Positions 17,944 to 27,358 are shown, counted from the stretch's first letter. The stretch: 64,000 bases of DNA from Actinomycetes bacterium (GCA_021808665.1 JAKBBA010000019.1:3989-67988), one strand, 5' to 3'. The notes: generated by a model not told the origin, from the letters alone. Program-made: numbers and translations.

Positions 17944-18756
17944 ATGCGAAACGACGGCTATCCAGACAGCGTTGAGGGTCGCTACCAGATCCAGTCCGTG
18001 GCACGAGCAGCGACACTGTTGGATGCAGTCGGTGAGGCTGGTGAGAACGGACTTGGGATCACGGAGATGGCAAGAGCGCTGAAGGTGGCGAAGAGCACTG
18101 CCGTTGCCTTAGCTAGAACGCTCGCCATGTACGGCCTCCTCCGCGTCGGTGATCCTGGACCTCGCTACGTGCTCGGTCTCAAGCTTCTTCGCCTCGGCGA
18201 TATCGTGCGTCAGCAGACCTCGATCGCCGGCGCCGCCCTCCCGATCTTGCGCGACCTTTCTTCAGCCACCGGCATGACATCCCGCCTGGCAGTCAACGAG
18301 GGCGGCTTCCCCGTCTTCCTGGAGCGTATCGACGGCATGGGGTCAGTCAGATTTCACGCACCGCTCGGCCAGCGCGAGGAGCCGCACGCCACCGCCGCCG
18401 GAAAGGCGATCCTGGCCGAGCTTGGCGAAAGCGAGGTTCAAGCCGTGATCGACCACGCGGGGATGGCGCAGCACACCCCAAAAACCCTACGTTCCCTCGT
18501 TGCTCTACTGAGCGAACTAGAGCGCGTCCGCAACGATGGCTTCGCCATCGATGACGAGGAAGAGGCCGAGGGCATCGTCTGCCTCGGCGCGCCCTTCTTT
18601 GACCACAAGGGAGCCTGTACCGGAGCGCTGAGCATCACCGGCCTCAAGGTCGACATCGCGGCGCTCGAAGTACATCGCCTGGGAATGATCGTGAGAGAGC
18701 ACGCCAACCGGGTCACCTCGCTCTTTAGCGGCACGCTACCGAGGAGGGACCAGTGA
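17944..18756 (+). CDS. IclR-family transcriptional regulator
   Basis: 270 residues. N-terminal winged helix-turn-helix (SVARAATLLDAVGEAGENG, then ITEMARALKVAKSTAVALARTL) and a C-terminal effector-binding domain (SRLAVNEGGFPVFLERIDG, ATAAGKAILAEL, FAIDDEEEAEGIVCLGAPFFD). It likely binds the divergent promoter region and responds to a sugar acid or keto-acid intermediate. An open frame begins at 17917, but the ATG at 17944 fits the promoter and the usual IclR N-terminus. Confidence 0.92.
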   Translation: MRNDGYPDSVEGRYQIQSVARAATLLDAVGEAGENGLGITEMARALKVAKSTAVALARTLAMYGLLRVGDPGPRYVLGLKLLRLGDIVRQQTSIAGAALPILRDLSSATGMTSRLAVNEGGFPVFLERIDGMGSVRFHAPLGQREEPHATAAGKAILAELGESEVQAVIDHAGMAQHTPKTLRSLVALLSELERVRNDGFAIDDEEEAEGIVCLGAPFFDHKGACTGALSITGLKVDIAALEVHRLGMIVREHANRVTSLFSGTLPRRDQ

Positions 18757-19766
18757 GAGCACTCCTAGTCGCTGCGCCAGGCAATGTCGAGGTCACCGAC
18801 ATCGCGGCACCGATCCCCGCCGACGACGAGGTACTCGTTGCTCCGCTGATCTCCGGATTGTGTGGGACAGACCTCGAGCTGATCGACGGGAGCATCGATC
18901 CGCTATACGCCCGCTACCCTCTCGTGCTCGGCCATGAGTGGGCAGGCGAGCTCCTAGGTGACGTCGAGGGCATCGCCAAGGCGGGCGACCACGTCGTCGT
19001 CGAAGGGATCATCGCGTGCGGAACGTGCTTCGAATGCCAAAGCCACAACAGCAACAGATGCACCATCTACGACGAGATCGGTTTCACACGGGCTGGTGGC
19101 ATCGCCGAGAGGATCGCCGTACCGGCTCGCCTCGTTCACCGTCTCGAAACAGACGTCGACACCGAGGACGCATTGCTCATTGAGCCAATGGCCGTCGTCT
19201 GGCGGGCCCTCACTCGCATCCCACTAAGCGCCGGTCGTTCCGTCGCGGTAGTCGGCGACGGCACGGTAGCTCTCCTCGCTGCTCACCTAGTCCAGCTCTT
19301 CGACCCATCCAGCACAACAATGATCGGCTGTCGCCCCGCCCAGGAACGGCTCGCCCGTGAAGCCGGCGCGTCGACGTTTCTCACCGACACGCCCGGCGAA
19401 CGGTTCGATCTCGTGATCGAGGCTGCAGGCACCGGCCCGGCAGCCTGCTCAGCCCTCTCGCTTGTCGCCCGGGGCGGTATCGTCGTCCTGCTCGGCCTCC
19501 CGGCCCACGGCACTACCATCCAGATCGCACCCGGCGACCTCGTAAACAATGACATCATTTTGCATGGAAGCTTCTCCTACACCCGCGATGCATGGGCCGA
19601 CGTCGTCCGGCACGTCAATGCACGTCAGCTGACCCCATCCTTCTTGATCACCCACAGATTTGGGCTGGAGAAAGCAACAGACGCTATAGCTACGCTGGAC
19701 GGGAGCAGGGACCGAGACTCCCCGCGCGGAAAGGTGGCCATTATCCTGCCAAACTCGAGCAGCTGA
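18753..19766 (+). CDS. Zinc-dependent medium-chain alcohol/polyol dehydrogenase
   Basis: 337 residues of the MDR family. Catalytic zinc ligands: Cys in LCGTDLELIDG, His-Glu in VLGHEWAGEL; structural zinc-type cysteines follow in IACGTCFECQSHNSNRC. The nucleotide-binding part reads VAVVGDGTVALLAAHLV, slightly divergent from GXGXXG (GDGTVA). Relatives oxidise galactitol, sorbitol or threonine. Here it may oxidise the sugar or polyol at the head of the pathway. It starts with GTG overlapping the IclR stop (GTGA), so regulator and enzyme are co-translated. Confidence 0.87.
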   Translation: MRALLVAAPGNVEVTDIAAPIPADDEVLVAPLISGLCGTDLELIDGSIDPLYARYPLVLGHEWAGELLGDVEGIAKAGDHVVVEGIIACGTCFECQSHNSNRCTIYDEIGFTRAGGIAERIAVPARLVHRLETDVDTEDALLIEPMAVVWRALTRIPLSAGRSVAVVGDGTVALLAAHLVQLFDPSSTTMIGCRPAQERLAREAGASTFLTDTPGERFDLVIEAAGTGPAACSALSLVARGGIVVLLGLPAHGTTIQIAPGDLVNNDIILHGSFSYTRDAWADVVRHVNARQLTPSFLITHRFGLEKATDAIATLDGSRDRDSPRGKVAIILPNSSS

Positions 19767-20151
19767 CCGGCCCGCCGAAACCTCCGATCCCATGGGTTCG
19801 GTCGCCTGTAGGGCTCTTAGCGCGCCGGCGCCTCCGCTCGTACGCTCATCGGGCAGCCCGTAGCACGCTTCGGCCAGCGCGGATGGTCATGGGAGAACCT
19901 CAAAGAGCGAGACATCGCCGCAGACCTGGCAACGGGGCCAGAGGAGCAGCAAACAGTGACATGTCGTTCTCCGATCGGTCACTGCAAGCGGGACCCGCTG
20001 CGGCAAACCTCGAGGCATAGACGCCCGGTCGTGGCGATCCCCGCCAAGCGGATCCCCGTGAGGGCAACAGCGCCGCGGTGACACCAGCCTGTGAGGCGGC
20101 GGTCATGACTAGGACGTCGACGATGAACGGGCCTCGACACAGCCCTCGCGG
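19767..20151. other. Convergent intergenic gap
   Basis: 385 bases between the dehydrogenase (+) and the phosphatase-like gene (-). Short open frames on both strands have no recognisable family and no supporting ribosome-binding site. I see no clear terminator hairpin with a T-run, repeat or RNA gene. Confidence 0.4.
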
Positions 20152-20952
20152 TCAGGCAGGCTGCTGTACGTCGACCTCATCACGTTGGAGGAGTTCGAGC
20201 AATTGTTGCTGGATCTCGTCGTCGGCGCTCGCAATGAGCTCGTCCGATACCAGCACCCAGTCCTTGCCGCAGGCGTCGGTGACTCGTCCACCGGCCTCGC
20301 GGACCAACAGGACCCCCGCCGCAGTGTGCTCCCGACCGGAAGGCGCGAACATCACACAACCCGCCAACCGGCCTCGGGCAACGTAGGCAAGAGTCAGCGT
20401 CGTGCTCAGGCAACGGACGTCCCAGCGGTCCGCACCGACGGCCGCCGCCAGCTGCGCCGCCGCACGATCGCGCTCCGCCCCTGCCTTTGGCCAGGCATCG
20501 AAGTCGACGGTCAGGCTCAACCGCGACGTCGAGAGCCGAGCCGGGTCGCCCGGTCCCAGGCTCCAAGCACCCTGGCCGGCCTCGGCGACGAGGATGTCCC
20601 CACTTGAACCGTCACCGACTACGGCGACGGTCGGCTCGCCGGACTCCACGAGCGCTACATTCACAGAAAACAGCGGGATCCCCGAGGCGAAATTGCGTGT
20701 ACCGCAAATCGGATCGACCAGCCAGTAGGGGCCCTCGTCGGGAACCTCACCGCCCCGCTCCTCCCCGATCACCGGCCAGCCAAAGCAGGACGTAAGCGAA
20801 CGCCGGATTGTGTCCTCGATGGCGACGTCAGTGTCGGTGACGACATCTCGGGCGACTTTCACATGAATGGCACCGGTGCCTGCCTCCGCCAGTTCAAGGG
20901 CCTCACCGACGACTGACGCCGCCGCCTCCGTCTCAGCACGTAGCTTGATCAC
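20152..20952 (-). CDS. Inositol-monophosphatase-family protein with altered metal-site motifs
   Basis: About 266 residues from a GTG at 20952; the frame is open to 21018 and the start is uncertain. Family marks: VTDTDVAIEDTIRRSL, the metal-binding Glu pair in VIGEERGG, LVDPICGTRNFASGIP and TAAGVLLVREAGGRVTD. In the first core motif the usual DPXDGT is DPICGT (Asp to Cys), and the WDXAAG motif is EHTAAG (Asp to His). These are two of the Asp residues that bind catalytic magnesium, so activity may be altered. It may dephosphorylate a sugar phosphate, but is separated from and convergent with the catabolic genes. Confidence 0.8.
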   Translation of the reverse strand: MIKLRAETEAAASVVGEALELAEAGTGAIHVKVARDVVTDTDVAIEDTIRRSLTSCFGWPVIGEERGGEVPDEGPYWLVDPICGTRNFASGIPLFSVNVALVESGEPTVAVVGDGSSGDILVAEAGQGAWSLGPGDPARLSTSRLSLTVDFDAWPKAGAERDRAAAQLAAAVGADRWDVRCLSTTLTLAYVARGRLAGCVMFAPSGREHTAAGVLLVREAGGRVTDACGKDWVLVSDELIASADDEIQQQLLELLQRDEVDVQQPA

Positions 20953-21916
20953 CCACCCATATTTACGGGAACCTCCGCTCCGCGCCACACGAGAACCCAC
21001 ATGAACCCAGTAGGGCACTTGTTGGCCGCCACCCTAAACCTAGAAGGAACATCCTGCAACGCTCACGAGGACCATGAAGGGAGACCTACGACCAAACGAC
21101 CGCTCTATTGTCCGCCTGTGAAGCGCCTGACTAGCGCCGGCGTCAAGGCCCGAGCCGTTCGGGCGGCCTGCCGCCGGCTGGTCGCGAGCCATGGCTGCCT
21201 TGAGCGCCATCTTGGTGCTCAAACGACGTGGCGCCTGAAAAGAGGTGCGCACGAGGATTCCGCCGCTCGCGCGGCGTGATTGTGTTGCATAGCAAAAACT
21301 CCCTTACCTCATCCGGACAAAGTAGGAGATCCAGTCCAGTGCGCCAGGACGAGGGCAAGCCGATCCGTGGACACTTGGGGCTACTCGGATGACCGTACCG
21401 AGCTGGGGGTGTGAGCACCCACGCACGGAGCGACAAGAACATCAGCAACTTCATCGACTCGCTCTGACCTAAGTTCGTGAAATACTTTCACTCCGTTACA
21501 TGTAGGTACTTACGGCGACGTGATTAGTAGTGTCGTCTCCTTCTCGAATCGGGATGGGCCGGTAACGGGCCGGGCGCCGGGCGCTACGGCGATGACGGGT
21601 CTCGAACGACGCCGGGCTGTCAGTGGCCGCGCAGGCAGTGGAGCGTTTGATCGCCCGGCGCTTGTTTGGTGGGCCGCGTCTGATGGCGGGGCCAGCGGAA
21701 AGCGGAGGGTCAGGGTCTGGCCCAGGTTGGCAGGAGTAGCAGGCTGGCGTAAACGTGCACGAGTGGACCGCCCCGCTGGGAGGGGTGCAGATGCACCCTC
21801 AGACTGCGTGCGTAGCGGGTCAGGGCGCCCCGGAACGTTGATGATCTCCCGGCGCAGCCGTTTGCCGTGGGGTCGCGGGGCCGAGCCCGTCGGGAGTCGA
21901 ACCGGCACCGAAGCAC
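20953..21916. other. Junction gap between catabolic island and secretion operon
   Basis: About 960 bases without a supported gene. It holds small hairpins: CGCCGC/GCGGCG at 21261-21276 and GGGTG/CACCC at 21407-21420. Long minus-strand frames (21510-22376 and 21710-21916) overlap or adjoin the VirB4 gene in other frames, are strongly biased to Arg and Pro, and look like composition artefacts. A stretch around 21440-21530 is noticeably AT-richer. The right boundary of the catabolic insertion should be in this gap. Confidence 0.45.
21261..21276. repeat. Short GC hairpin (possible terminator or island edge)
   Basis: CGCCGC, 4-base loop TCGC, GCGGCG. The stem is strong but is not followed by a clear T-run, so a rho-independent terminator is not proven. 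It lies between the phosphatase-like gene and the secretion operon. Confidence 0.4.
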
Positions 21917-23602
21917 TTATCTGATCATTCGGGCGTCGGTGTCGAAGGTTGCGAGTTCTTCGGGGGTGCAGAGGTGCCGGACGATGAAGGCGCGTTCGTT
22001 GACCCGCCAGAGCCCTTCGCCTTTGGCGAGTTCGGGAAGTTGAGCGATTTCGACGGTGGTGAGCCCGAGGAGTTTCCCGGCGGCTTGTGCTTCGTCGTAG
22101 GGCTCGTTGTAGAGGATTCGGGTGGCTGTGTCTGCCAGTAGGCCTTGGGCGAGCCCCCGGGTTTGTGAGCCGGTGTCGCCGACGGCGTCGAGGTCGGAGA
22201 GGCGGTGGACGATCATCAGGTTGGCCAGTCCCCACGCCCGGGAGAGTTTCCATTGGGCTTGCATACGGGCGAGGAGGGCGGGCTGGGCGAGGAGCCGCCA
22301 CGCTTCGTCGTAGACGACGAGGCGTTGGCCGCCTTGTGGGTCGGCGAGGGCGGCTTCCATCCAGGTGGACGCGCAAGTCATCACTAGACCGATGAGGGTG
22401 TCAGACCCGGAGATAGCGGAAAGGTCCAGTGAGAGCATCGGGACTGTCGGGTCGAAGGCGATAGTGGACGGTCCGTCGAATAGTCCGGCGAGGTCTCCGC
22501 GCACGAGCCGGTTGAGGGCATGGCCTACTTCGCGGCCGTCAGTCCGTAGCTGCTCGACGCTGGACCCCGGCGATGGCCGGGTCGGGTCGAGGAGGGCGTC
22601 GACGACCATCGGCAGGACCGGCACGCCAGCACGACCCTGCGCGTCGGCGAGGGCGGCGTCGAGCGCCGAGCGTTCTGTCGGGCCGAGCGGGCGCCCGAGG
22701 GTGGATTCGCCGAGCGCTGCGAGGAGGCCGGTGCGTCGGGCGTCGACCCTCGCCCGCCATGCGGCGTCGTCGACACCCGACGGTCGTGGTCCTTCGTCGA
22801 GAGGGTTCAGCCGGCTGGCTGTTCCCACGCCGAGTTGGATTGCGGTGCCGTCGAGCGCCCGGGCGACGACGGTCCACTCGCCTTTCGGATCGCCGGGAAC
22901 GTACACACGACGTCCGAACGCGACGCAGCGCGCCGCGAGTGACTTGGCGAGGGTTGATTTACCGCGGCCGATCTGGCCGGCGAGTGACATGTTCGGGTTG
23001 GTGAGCGCCCCTTGGCGGTACAGTTCCCACGGGTCGAAGCAGAACGCTGCGCCCGACCATGCGTCTTGGCCGATGAGCACCCCTGCGGAGCCGAGGCCCT
23101 CTTCGGCTAGGAACGGGTAGGCGCCGGCGAGAACCTCCGACGTCGCCCGATGGGCGGGGACGCGCAGGCGACGGTAGGAGCGTCCGGCCGCTGGTCCGGT
23201 ATCGCCGCCTGCGGGCAGGAACGGCCGCTGCTTGCGCTCCTCGCGCAGCGCTTGCATCTCCGCTTTGCGTTCCGCCATCAAAGCTTTGCGGTGCTCGACC
23301 TCGACTTTGCGGGCGCCGCGCTTTTGGTGGCGGGTTGAGCCGGCCGGTGACCATCCGGCGACCCCGTAGACCCGTTCCCCGTGATCTGATGCCGGGGTGA
23401 GTCGCGTCGAGCGCTGCGCAGCGGCGAATCCGACCGCATCTTCGCACGGGCCTCCCGATCCGACATCGGGTTCGAACCCGGCGTTAGCCCGGCCGGCGCC
23501 GGCATCTGTATCAACCTTAGGCGGACGCGGTCCGGGGTTGCTGCTTTGGGCCTTGCACTGCTGCCCGCTTGGGGCGGCGGGGGTCTTTCGTTTGCGGGCC
23601 AT
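21917..23602 (-). CDS. VirB4-like conjugal transfer ATPase
   Basis: 561 residues from the ATG at 23602, which shares bases with the previous stop (TGATG); the frame open to 24088 is antisense-like Arg-rich readthrough. The first 130 residues are polar and charged. Walker A (GQIGRGKST) is at about residues 209-217 and the Walker B region reads LVVYDEAWRLL. The C-terminal region has IVHRLSDLDAVGD and ILYNEPYDEAQAAGKLLGL as in VirB4/TraC-type ATPases of actinobacterial elements. It powers assembly or use of the conjugation channel with the membrane proteins encoded upstream. Confidence 0.87.
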   Translation of the reverse strand: MARKRKTPAAPSGQQCKAQSSNPGPRPPKVDTDAGAGRANAGFEPDVGSGGPCEDAVGFAAAQRSTRLTPASDHGERVYGVAGWSPAGSTRHQKRGARKVEVEHRKALMAERKAEMQALREERKQRPFLPAGGDTGPAAGRSYRRLRVPAHRATSEVLAGAYPFLAEEGLGSAGVLIGQDAWSGAAFCFDPWELYRQGALTNPNMSLAGQIGRGKSTLAKSLAARCVAFGRRVYVPGDPKGEWTVVARALDGTAIQLGVGTASRLNPLDEGPRPSGVDDAAWRARVDARRTGLLAALGESTLGRPLGPTERSALDAALADAQGRAGVPVLPMVVDALLDPTRPSPGSSVEQLRTDGREVGHALNRLVRGDLAGLFDGPSTIAFDPTVPMLSLDLSAISGSDTLIGLVMTCASTWMEAALADPQGGQRLVVYDEAWRLLAQPALLARMQAQWKLSRAWGLANLMIVHRLSDLDAVGDTGSQTRGLAQGLLADTATRILYNEPYDEAQAAGKLLGLTTVEIAQLPELAKGEGLWRVNERAFIVRHLCTPEELATFDTDARMIR

Positions 23603-25050
23603 CAGAACACTGTCCTGGCTAACGGCAGGGCGGCCGCGACGAAGCCTTGAAGCTGGTGGCCGTAGAGCGGCCGGACTTCGCAGGCGGCCTGGCCTGCGGC
23701 ACGGATAATGGCAGCACACGCGGCCTCTAACGTCTCGACGCTTCGGGCGGTAACCGTGACGAACCCGGTGAACTCGACGTCGGTGTGCCCGGCGATGATG
23801 GACCGTTCCCGGGCGAGCAGGTCGTCGTATTCCTGGGCGTCGGATAGGTCTGCGAGCTGGCCGATCTTTGCTTTCTGCGCCGAGTCGGCGACCGCCTCGG
23901 TCTTCTCGCGGCGTATCTGGCGTAGCGCGGCGTCGGTCGCGACCGGACGGGCGATCAGACTGAGAGTTCGCCGCACGCCGGGCGCGAAGACGAGCGGGTG
24001 CAAGAAATCGGGTGGAACGGAGATGCGCGGCCATTCCGCAATCCACAGCACCTGCGACCAGCCGGTGTCGTGTCGCAGCCGGTCCCACGATTCAGACACC
24101 GCCATCGGCCCCGCCTTAGCGAGGTTCGCTCCCGGATCGGATCGCGGGTCGAGGGCACTGGCGGGGTCGAACACGTGTCGGACGAGGCAGGCGAGGTCCG
24201 CCTCGCTCATCCACGCCCCGGGGCGTAGCCCGGCGGAGCGCAGCCCGTCGGCGAGGCCGGCCATATCCGCGCGCAGCACCTCGGCGCCGCCTTTCACGCC
24301 GCGCCCGGCGGCGCGGACCGCCCGTGCGGCGGATCGCATGTCCAACGACACGCTGATAGTGCTGCGATGAGTCGAGGAGTCCAGGCACACCTGGTCGAGC
24401 AGCGCCCGGTACTGGCTGTCGGCCCACCCGCCGTCGTGGGTGCCGTGACTGTCCCACCATTCGTGCTGGCCTCTGGCCGGGTCGGGGACGGTCGACTCGA
24501 GGACTTGAACCGCCGCGCACGTCCCCGACGCGGCGAGCCCGGCGAGGACCCGACCCCACCGCCCTACCCGCCCGGCGCGATCCGCGTCGTCGAGCAAAGC
24601 GAACGCCGGGTGACTGACCGGCAGGACTGCGGTGAGGGTCTGGCGGTGAGGGTCGTGGATCATCGCCGCCCCGGTCACCTCGTCGATGTGCAAACGCAGC
24701 GACGCTGCATCACCCGGCAGGGCTAACGTCCCCGCCGGCCGCGGTTTGGTCGGCCGTGCCAGGAACAGGTCCTGGCCGCCGGCCTTCCTGGCCCCGTAGT
24801 GGACAGCGGTCGCGGACCACTCCACCACAGGACGGCCCGCCACCCGAACCACCGCCGTCGCCGCCAATGGCGCCCAGATCAGTCCTGTCACGACGAAGCC
24901 CATCGCCCCGGCGCTGAACAGGGCGGCGACAGCGATAGCCGCCGCTACGCCGAACGCGGCCACCCTCGGCGTGGAGAAGCCGAGCATCAGCCCACGCGTG
25001 GAGCGTCGAGCGAACCGGACACTGCTAGGCGGAGACAGGTTGGAACTCAC
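23602..25050 (-). CDS. SCO6880-like membrane-associated conjugation protein
   Basis: 482 residues. Two adjacent hydrophobic segments near residues 30-72 (AAFGVAAAIAVAALFSAGAMG, then GLIWAPLAATAVVRVAG) are followed by a long soluble part with LALPGDAASLRLHIDEVTGAAMIHD and later TDVEFTGFVTVTARSVETLEAA. This arrangement matches SCO6880-type proteins, which act like PrgI/VirB3 plus an N-terminal VirB4-like domain in actinobacterial type IV secretion. Together with the adjacent ATPase it would reconstitute a split VirB3-VirB4 unit. The last bases overlap the VirB4 start. Confidence 0.8.
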   Translation of the reverse strand: MSSNLSPPSSVRFARRSTRGLMLGFSTPRVAAFGVAAAIAVAALFSAGAMGFVVTGLIWAPLAATAVVRVAGRPVVEWSATAVHYGARKAGGQDLFLARPTKPRPAGTLALPGDAASLRLHIDEVTGAAMIHDPHRQTLTAVLPVSHPAFALLDDADRAGRVGRWGRVLAGLAASGTCAAVQVLESTVPDPARGQHEWWDSHGTHDGGWADSQYRALLDQVCLDSSTHRSTISVSLDMRSAARAVRAAGRGVKGGAEVLRADMAGLADGLRSAGLRPGAWMSEADLACLVRHVFDPASALDPRSDPGANLAKAGPMAVSESWDRLRHDTGWSQVLWIAEWPRISVPPDFLHPLVFAPGVRRTLSLIARPVATDAALRQIRREKTEAVADSAQKAKIGQLADLSDAQEYDDLLARERSIIAGHTDVEFTGFVTVTARSVETLEAACAAIIRAAGQAACEVRPLYGHQLQGFVAAALPLARTVF

Positions 25051-25201
25051 AGTGATCTACTCCTTCGATCGAGACGACAACAACAAACGACGGTCCGGGA
25101 TTGCTGCGAAGTCAGGGTTGCTGAGAGGCCGATGCTTGCTGAGAGGCCGGTGGTTGCTGAGAGCCGGTGGTTGCTAGGTTGCGGTGTTGTTGCGCTGTCG
25201 G

Positions 25202-26500
25202 TCACAGCGCCGCAGCCGCCGCCACGCCCGACGACGCCCCGGCCGACGCGCCCACAGGCACTCCGCCCGGAGCGCCGCCTCCCGCGCCTGCCGGGCCGCC
25301 AGATGCCGGCCTTCCAGAAGACGGGGCAGGCGGCGAAGGGGCTGTAGCCGCCGGGGCCCCGCCCGGGTTGCCCGGTCCCGGCGACGGTGACGGACCGCCA
25401 CCAGTGGATGTACCGGCCGCCGATGACGCGGCGCCCGGCGGAGCGAACGGCCCCGCATGCGTCGACCCTCCCGTCGCGGCTGCATTCGTGGTGTTATTGC
25501 CGCTGCCGCTGCCGGCGGAGAGTTTGGAGGTGACGGCCCCCATGGCGGGCACGGCCTTCTGTCCCATTCGGCCGACGGCCATCGCCCCACCGGTGGCGGA
25601 GGCGGACATGGCGTGCAGCTGGTTGGCGTGGTCGCCGGTGAAATGCACTACCTTCAGCGCAAGCCAAGGGGCGAACCCGGCGAGCGCAAGGACTATCACC
25701 CCCGAGACAACCTGCGTGACTTCTTGGGTGACACCCGATCCGGTCTGTCCGACGCCTTTTACCAGCATGAAGTAGCCGATCACGAAAACCAGGATCAAGA
25801 TCAGCTTCGAGAAGATCAGGGCGACGGTGAACTCGACCCACCGCCGGGTCCACGCGACAGTGATGTCTGCGAGGCTGCCGGCGAACGCGAGAGGCGCGAA
25901 CACGGCGGTGACTACGATCAGCACCTTGCGGATCACGAGCGCTACGTAGACGACCACTACCGCCGCGAGGATCGCGAGCGCGAGGAGGAGGACCCCGGCC
26001 GCGCCGCCCGGGCCGCCGACCATACCGACGAGCGCCGCAGTTGCCGACGAGCCGAGCACGAGACGCCCGAGGCCCGCGGGGTCGGTTCCGACCGCTGTCT
26101 GCACGACCCCGACGCACAACGCGTCGGTCGCGGCGAGCAACAAATTGACGATCGCAACGGCCGCGCCGCCGGCGATGAACGCTACGACAAGGCCCCGTAG
26201 AGCACGGCCGAGCCCGGCCGGCTCCCGGCGAAGCAGACTCTGGGTGATCTGGATGATGAACAAGGCGACCGCTACAGTCCCGGCGATAGCGGCGACCATT
26301 CCGAGGACCGTCGAGAAACCTGCCCCTCCCAGATGCACCGCCGTCGCGGCGTTGATCTGTGTCCACAGCCACTGGGTCGACGACTGCGCAGCGTGACCGA
26401 AAGACTTGGCGATACTGTCAAACGCGTCGGCGGCAACCGACTTGGCGATGCTTCCGGCGCAGTTGCCGTAGGTGAGCGGGTTTATCAGCGAACACGTCAC
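25202..26500 (-). CDS. VirB6/TrbL-like polytopic membrane protein
   Basis: 432 residues starting with GTG. At least six hydrophobic helices between residues about 55 and 290 (for example GMVAAIAGTVAVALFIIQIT, LLLALAILAAVVVVYVALVI, ILILVFVIGYFMLVKGVG), with the amphipathic SLLRREPAGLGRALRG loop typical of TrbL/VirB6 proteins. The last ~130 residues are Gly, Ala and Pro rich, low complexity and probably disordered. It would form part of the inner-membrane translocation channel. It lies 3 bp after the anchored protein gene at 26504. Confidence 0.82.
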   Translation of the reverse strand: MTCSLINPLTYGNCAGSIAKSVAADAFDSIAKSFGHAAQSSTQWLWTQINAATAVHLGGAGFSTVLGMVAAIAGTVAVALFIIQITQSLLRREPAGLGRALRGLVVAFIAGGAAVAIVNLLLAATDALCVGVVQTAVGTDPAGLGRLVLGSSATAALVGMVGGPGGAAGVLLLALAILAAVVVVYVALVIRKVLIVVTAVFAPLAFAGSLADITVAWTRRWVEFTVALIFSKLILILVFVIGYFMLVKGVGQTGSGVTQEVTQVVSGVIVLALAGFAPWLALKVVHFTGDHANQLHAMSASATGGAMAVGRMGQKAVPAMGAVTSKLSAGSGSGNNTTNAAATGGSTHAGPFAPPGAASSAAGTSTGGGPSPSPGPGNPGGAPAATAPSPPAPSSGRPASGGPAGAGGGAPGGVPVGASAGASSGVAAAAAL

Positions 26501-26503
26501 CGG

Positions 26504-27358
26504 TCAGGACTCCTTCCATCCGGCTAGTAGTACTGACCCGTACCCGTCGTTCCAGCGAGCGGACCCGAGCTGCAACGCGAACGAGAAGCGATGGGCTGTG
26601 CTCGTCGCCCCAATGGTGACAGTTATCAGCCCCGAGAGGTCCTCGACGGTTCCTCGCAAGTCTCGTGGTTGCCAGCCCGCGTCGATCATTGACTGCCACT
26701 GGGGGTCGAGTTGGGTTTGCAGTCCGCTCACCGACCAGCGCACTCCCGTCGTGGCGTCGGCTCTCCACTGCGATGGCGAAGGGATCGGGGAAGGCTGGCC
26801 GGTGGCGGCCGGTTCCAGGAGCGTGGCGTAAAGGCCGGCGTACTGCCCTCCGGGCGGAACTCCTGGCATCAGGTCGGGGGCTTCGGCGGCGACCAGCCAC
26901 GACCCGAGCGCGCTGCGGTGTTGCGCTGCGAAGTTGACGTCCAGCAGGCCGGTCGCGAACTGCCGTGCCCAGCCGTCGGGTGTGTTCGACACTGCCAGCG
27001 CGGGCCAGCCCCCGCCGATGCCCGGTTCTGGTAGGCGGATCGCTTCAAGAGCGGCCAGCTCCGCTTGGTTGCTCGCCGACGCGAACCCCTGCTCGAAGCC
27101 CCGGTCGTAGTGCTGCTGGGCAGGGGTGTCGGCCGGCACCGTTGTTGCCGGTGGCACCGGAGTCCAATCACCCGAAGGTGCTAAGGCGGGCGGCGATGCT
27201 GTCGCTGGCGCGCTGACAGTCTCGCGGCGCAGCGTGCGGGCATGACCGCCGCCGGCACTCAGGATCGCTGTCAGTCCTCCCGCCACGATAAGCGCGCCCA
27301 ACGTTGCCGCAGCGACGATCAGGGTTCTGCGGGATCTGCCCATCACCGCACCGCGCAT
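26504..27358 (-). CDS. Membrane-anchored conjugation accessory protein
   Basis: 284 residues; an internal ATG at 27343 gives a start only 5 residues shorter. A single membrane helix (residues about 14-36: LIVAAATLGALIVAGGLTAI) is followed by a Pro/Thr linker and a soluble extracytoplasmic domain. The pattern (helix, linker, alpha/beta domain with NTPDGWARQFATGLLDVNF) is like TcpC/VirB8-type anchored subunits, but I do not recognise a specific family. Its place between VirB6-like and pilin-like genes supports a structural role in the transfer apparatus. Confidence 0.6.
   Translation of the reverse strand: MRGAVMGRSRRTLIVAAATLGALIVAGGLTAILSAGGGHARTLRRETVSAPATASPPALAPSGDWTPVPPATTVPADTPAQQHYDRGFEQGFASASNQAELAALEAIRLPEPGIGGGWPALAVSNTPDGWARQFATGLLDVNFAAQHRSALGSWLVAAEAPDLMPGVPPGGQYAGLYATLLEPAATGQPSPIPSPSQWRADATTGVRWSVSGLQTQLDPQWQSMIDAGWQPRDLRGTVEDLSGLITVTIGATSTAHRFSFALQLGSARWNDGYGSVLLAGWKES

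Noticed and set aside
21510..22376. 288-codon minus-strand frame overlapping the VirB4 gene
   Set aside because: Out of frame with VirB4, Arg/Pro-dominated product, no ribosome-binding site; the VirB4 frame has clear ATPase motifs.
23603..24088. N-terminal extension of the VirB4 frame
   Set aside because: Lies inside the SCO6880-like gene, encodes Arg-rich low-complexity sequence; the ATG at 23602 overlaps the previous stop and fits the operon.
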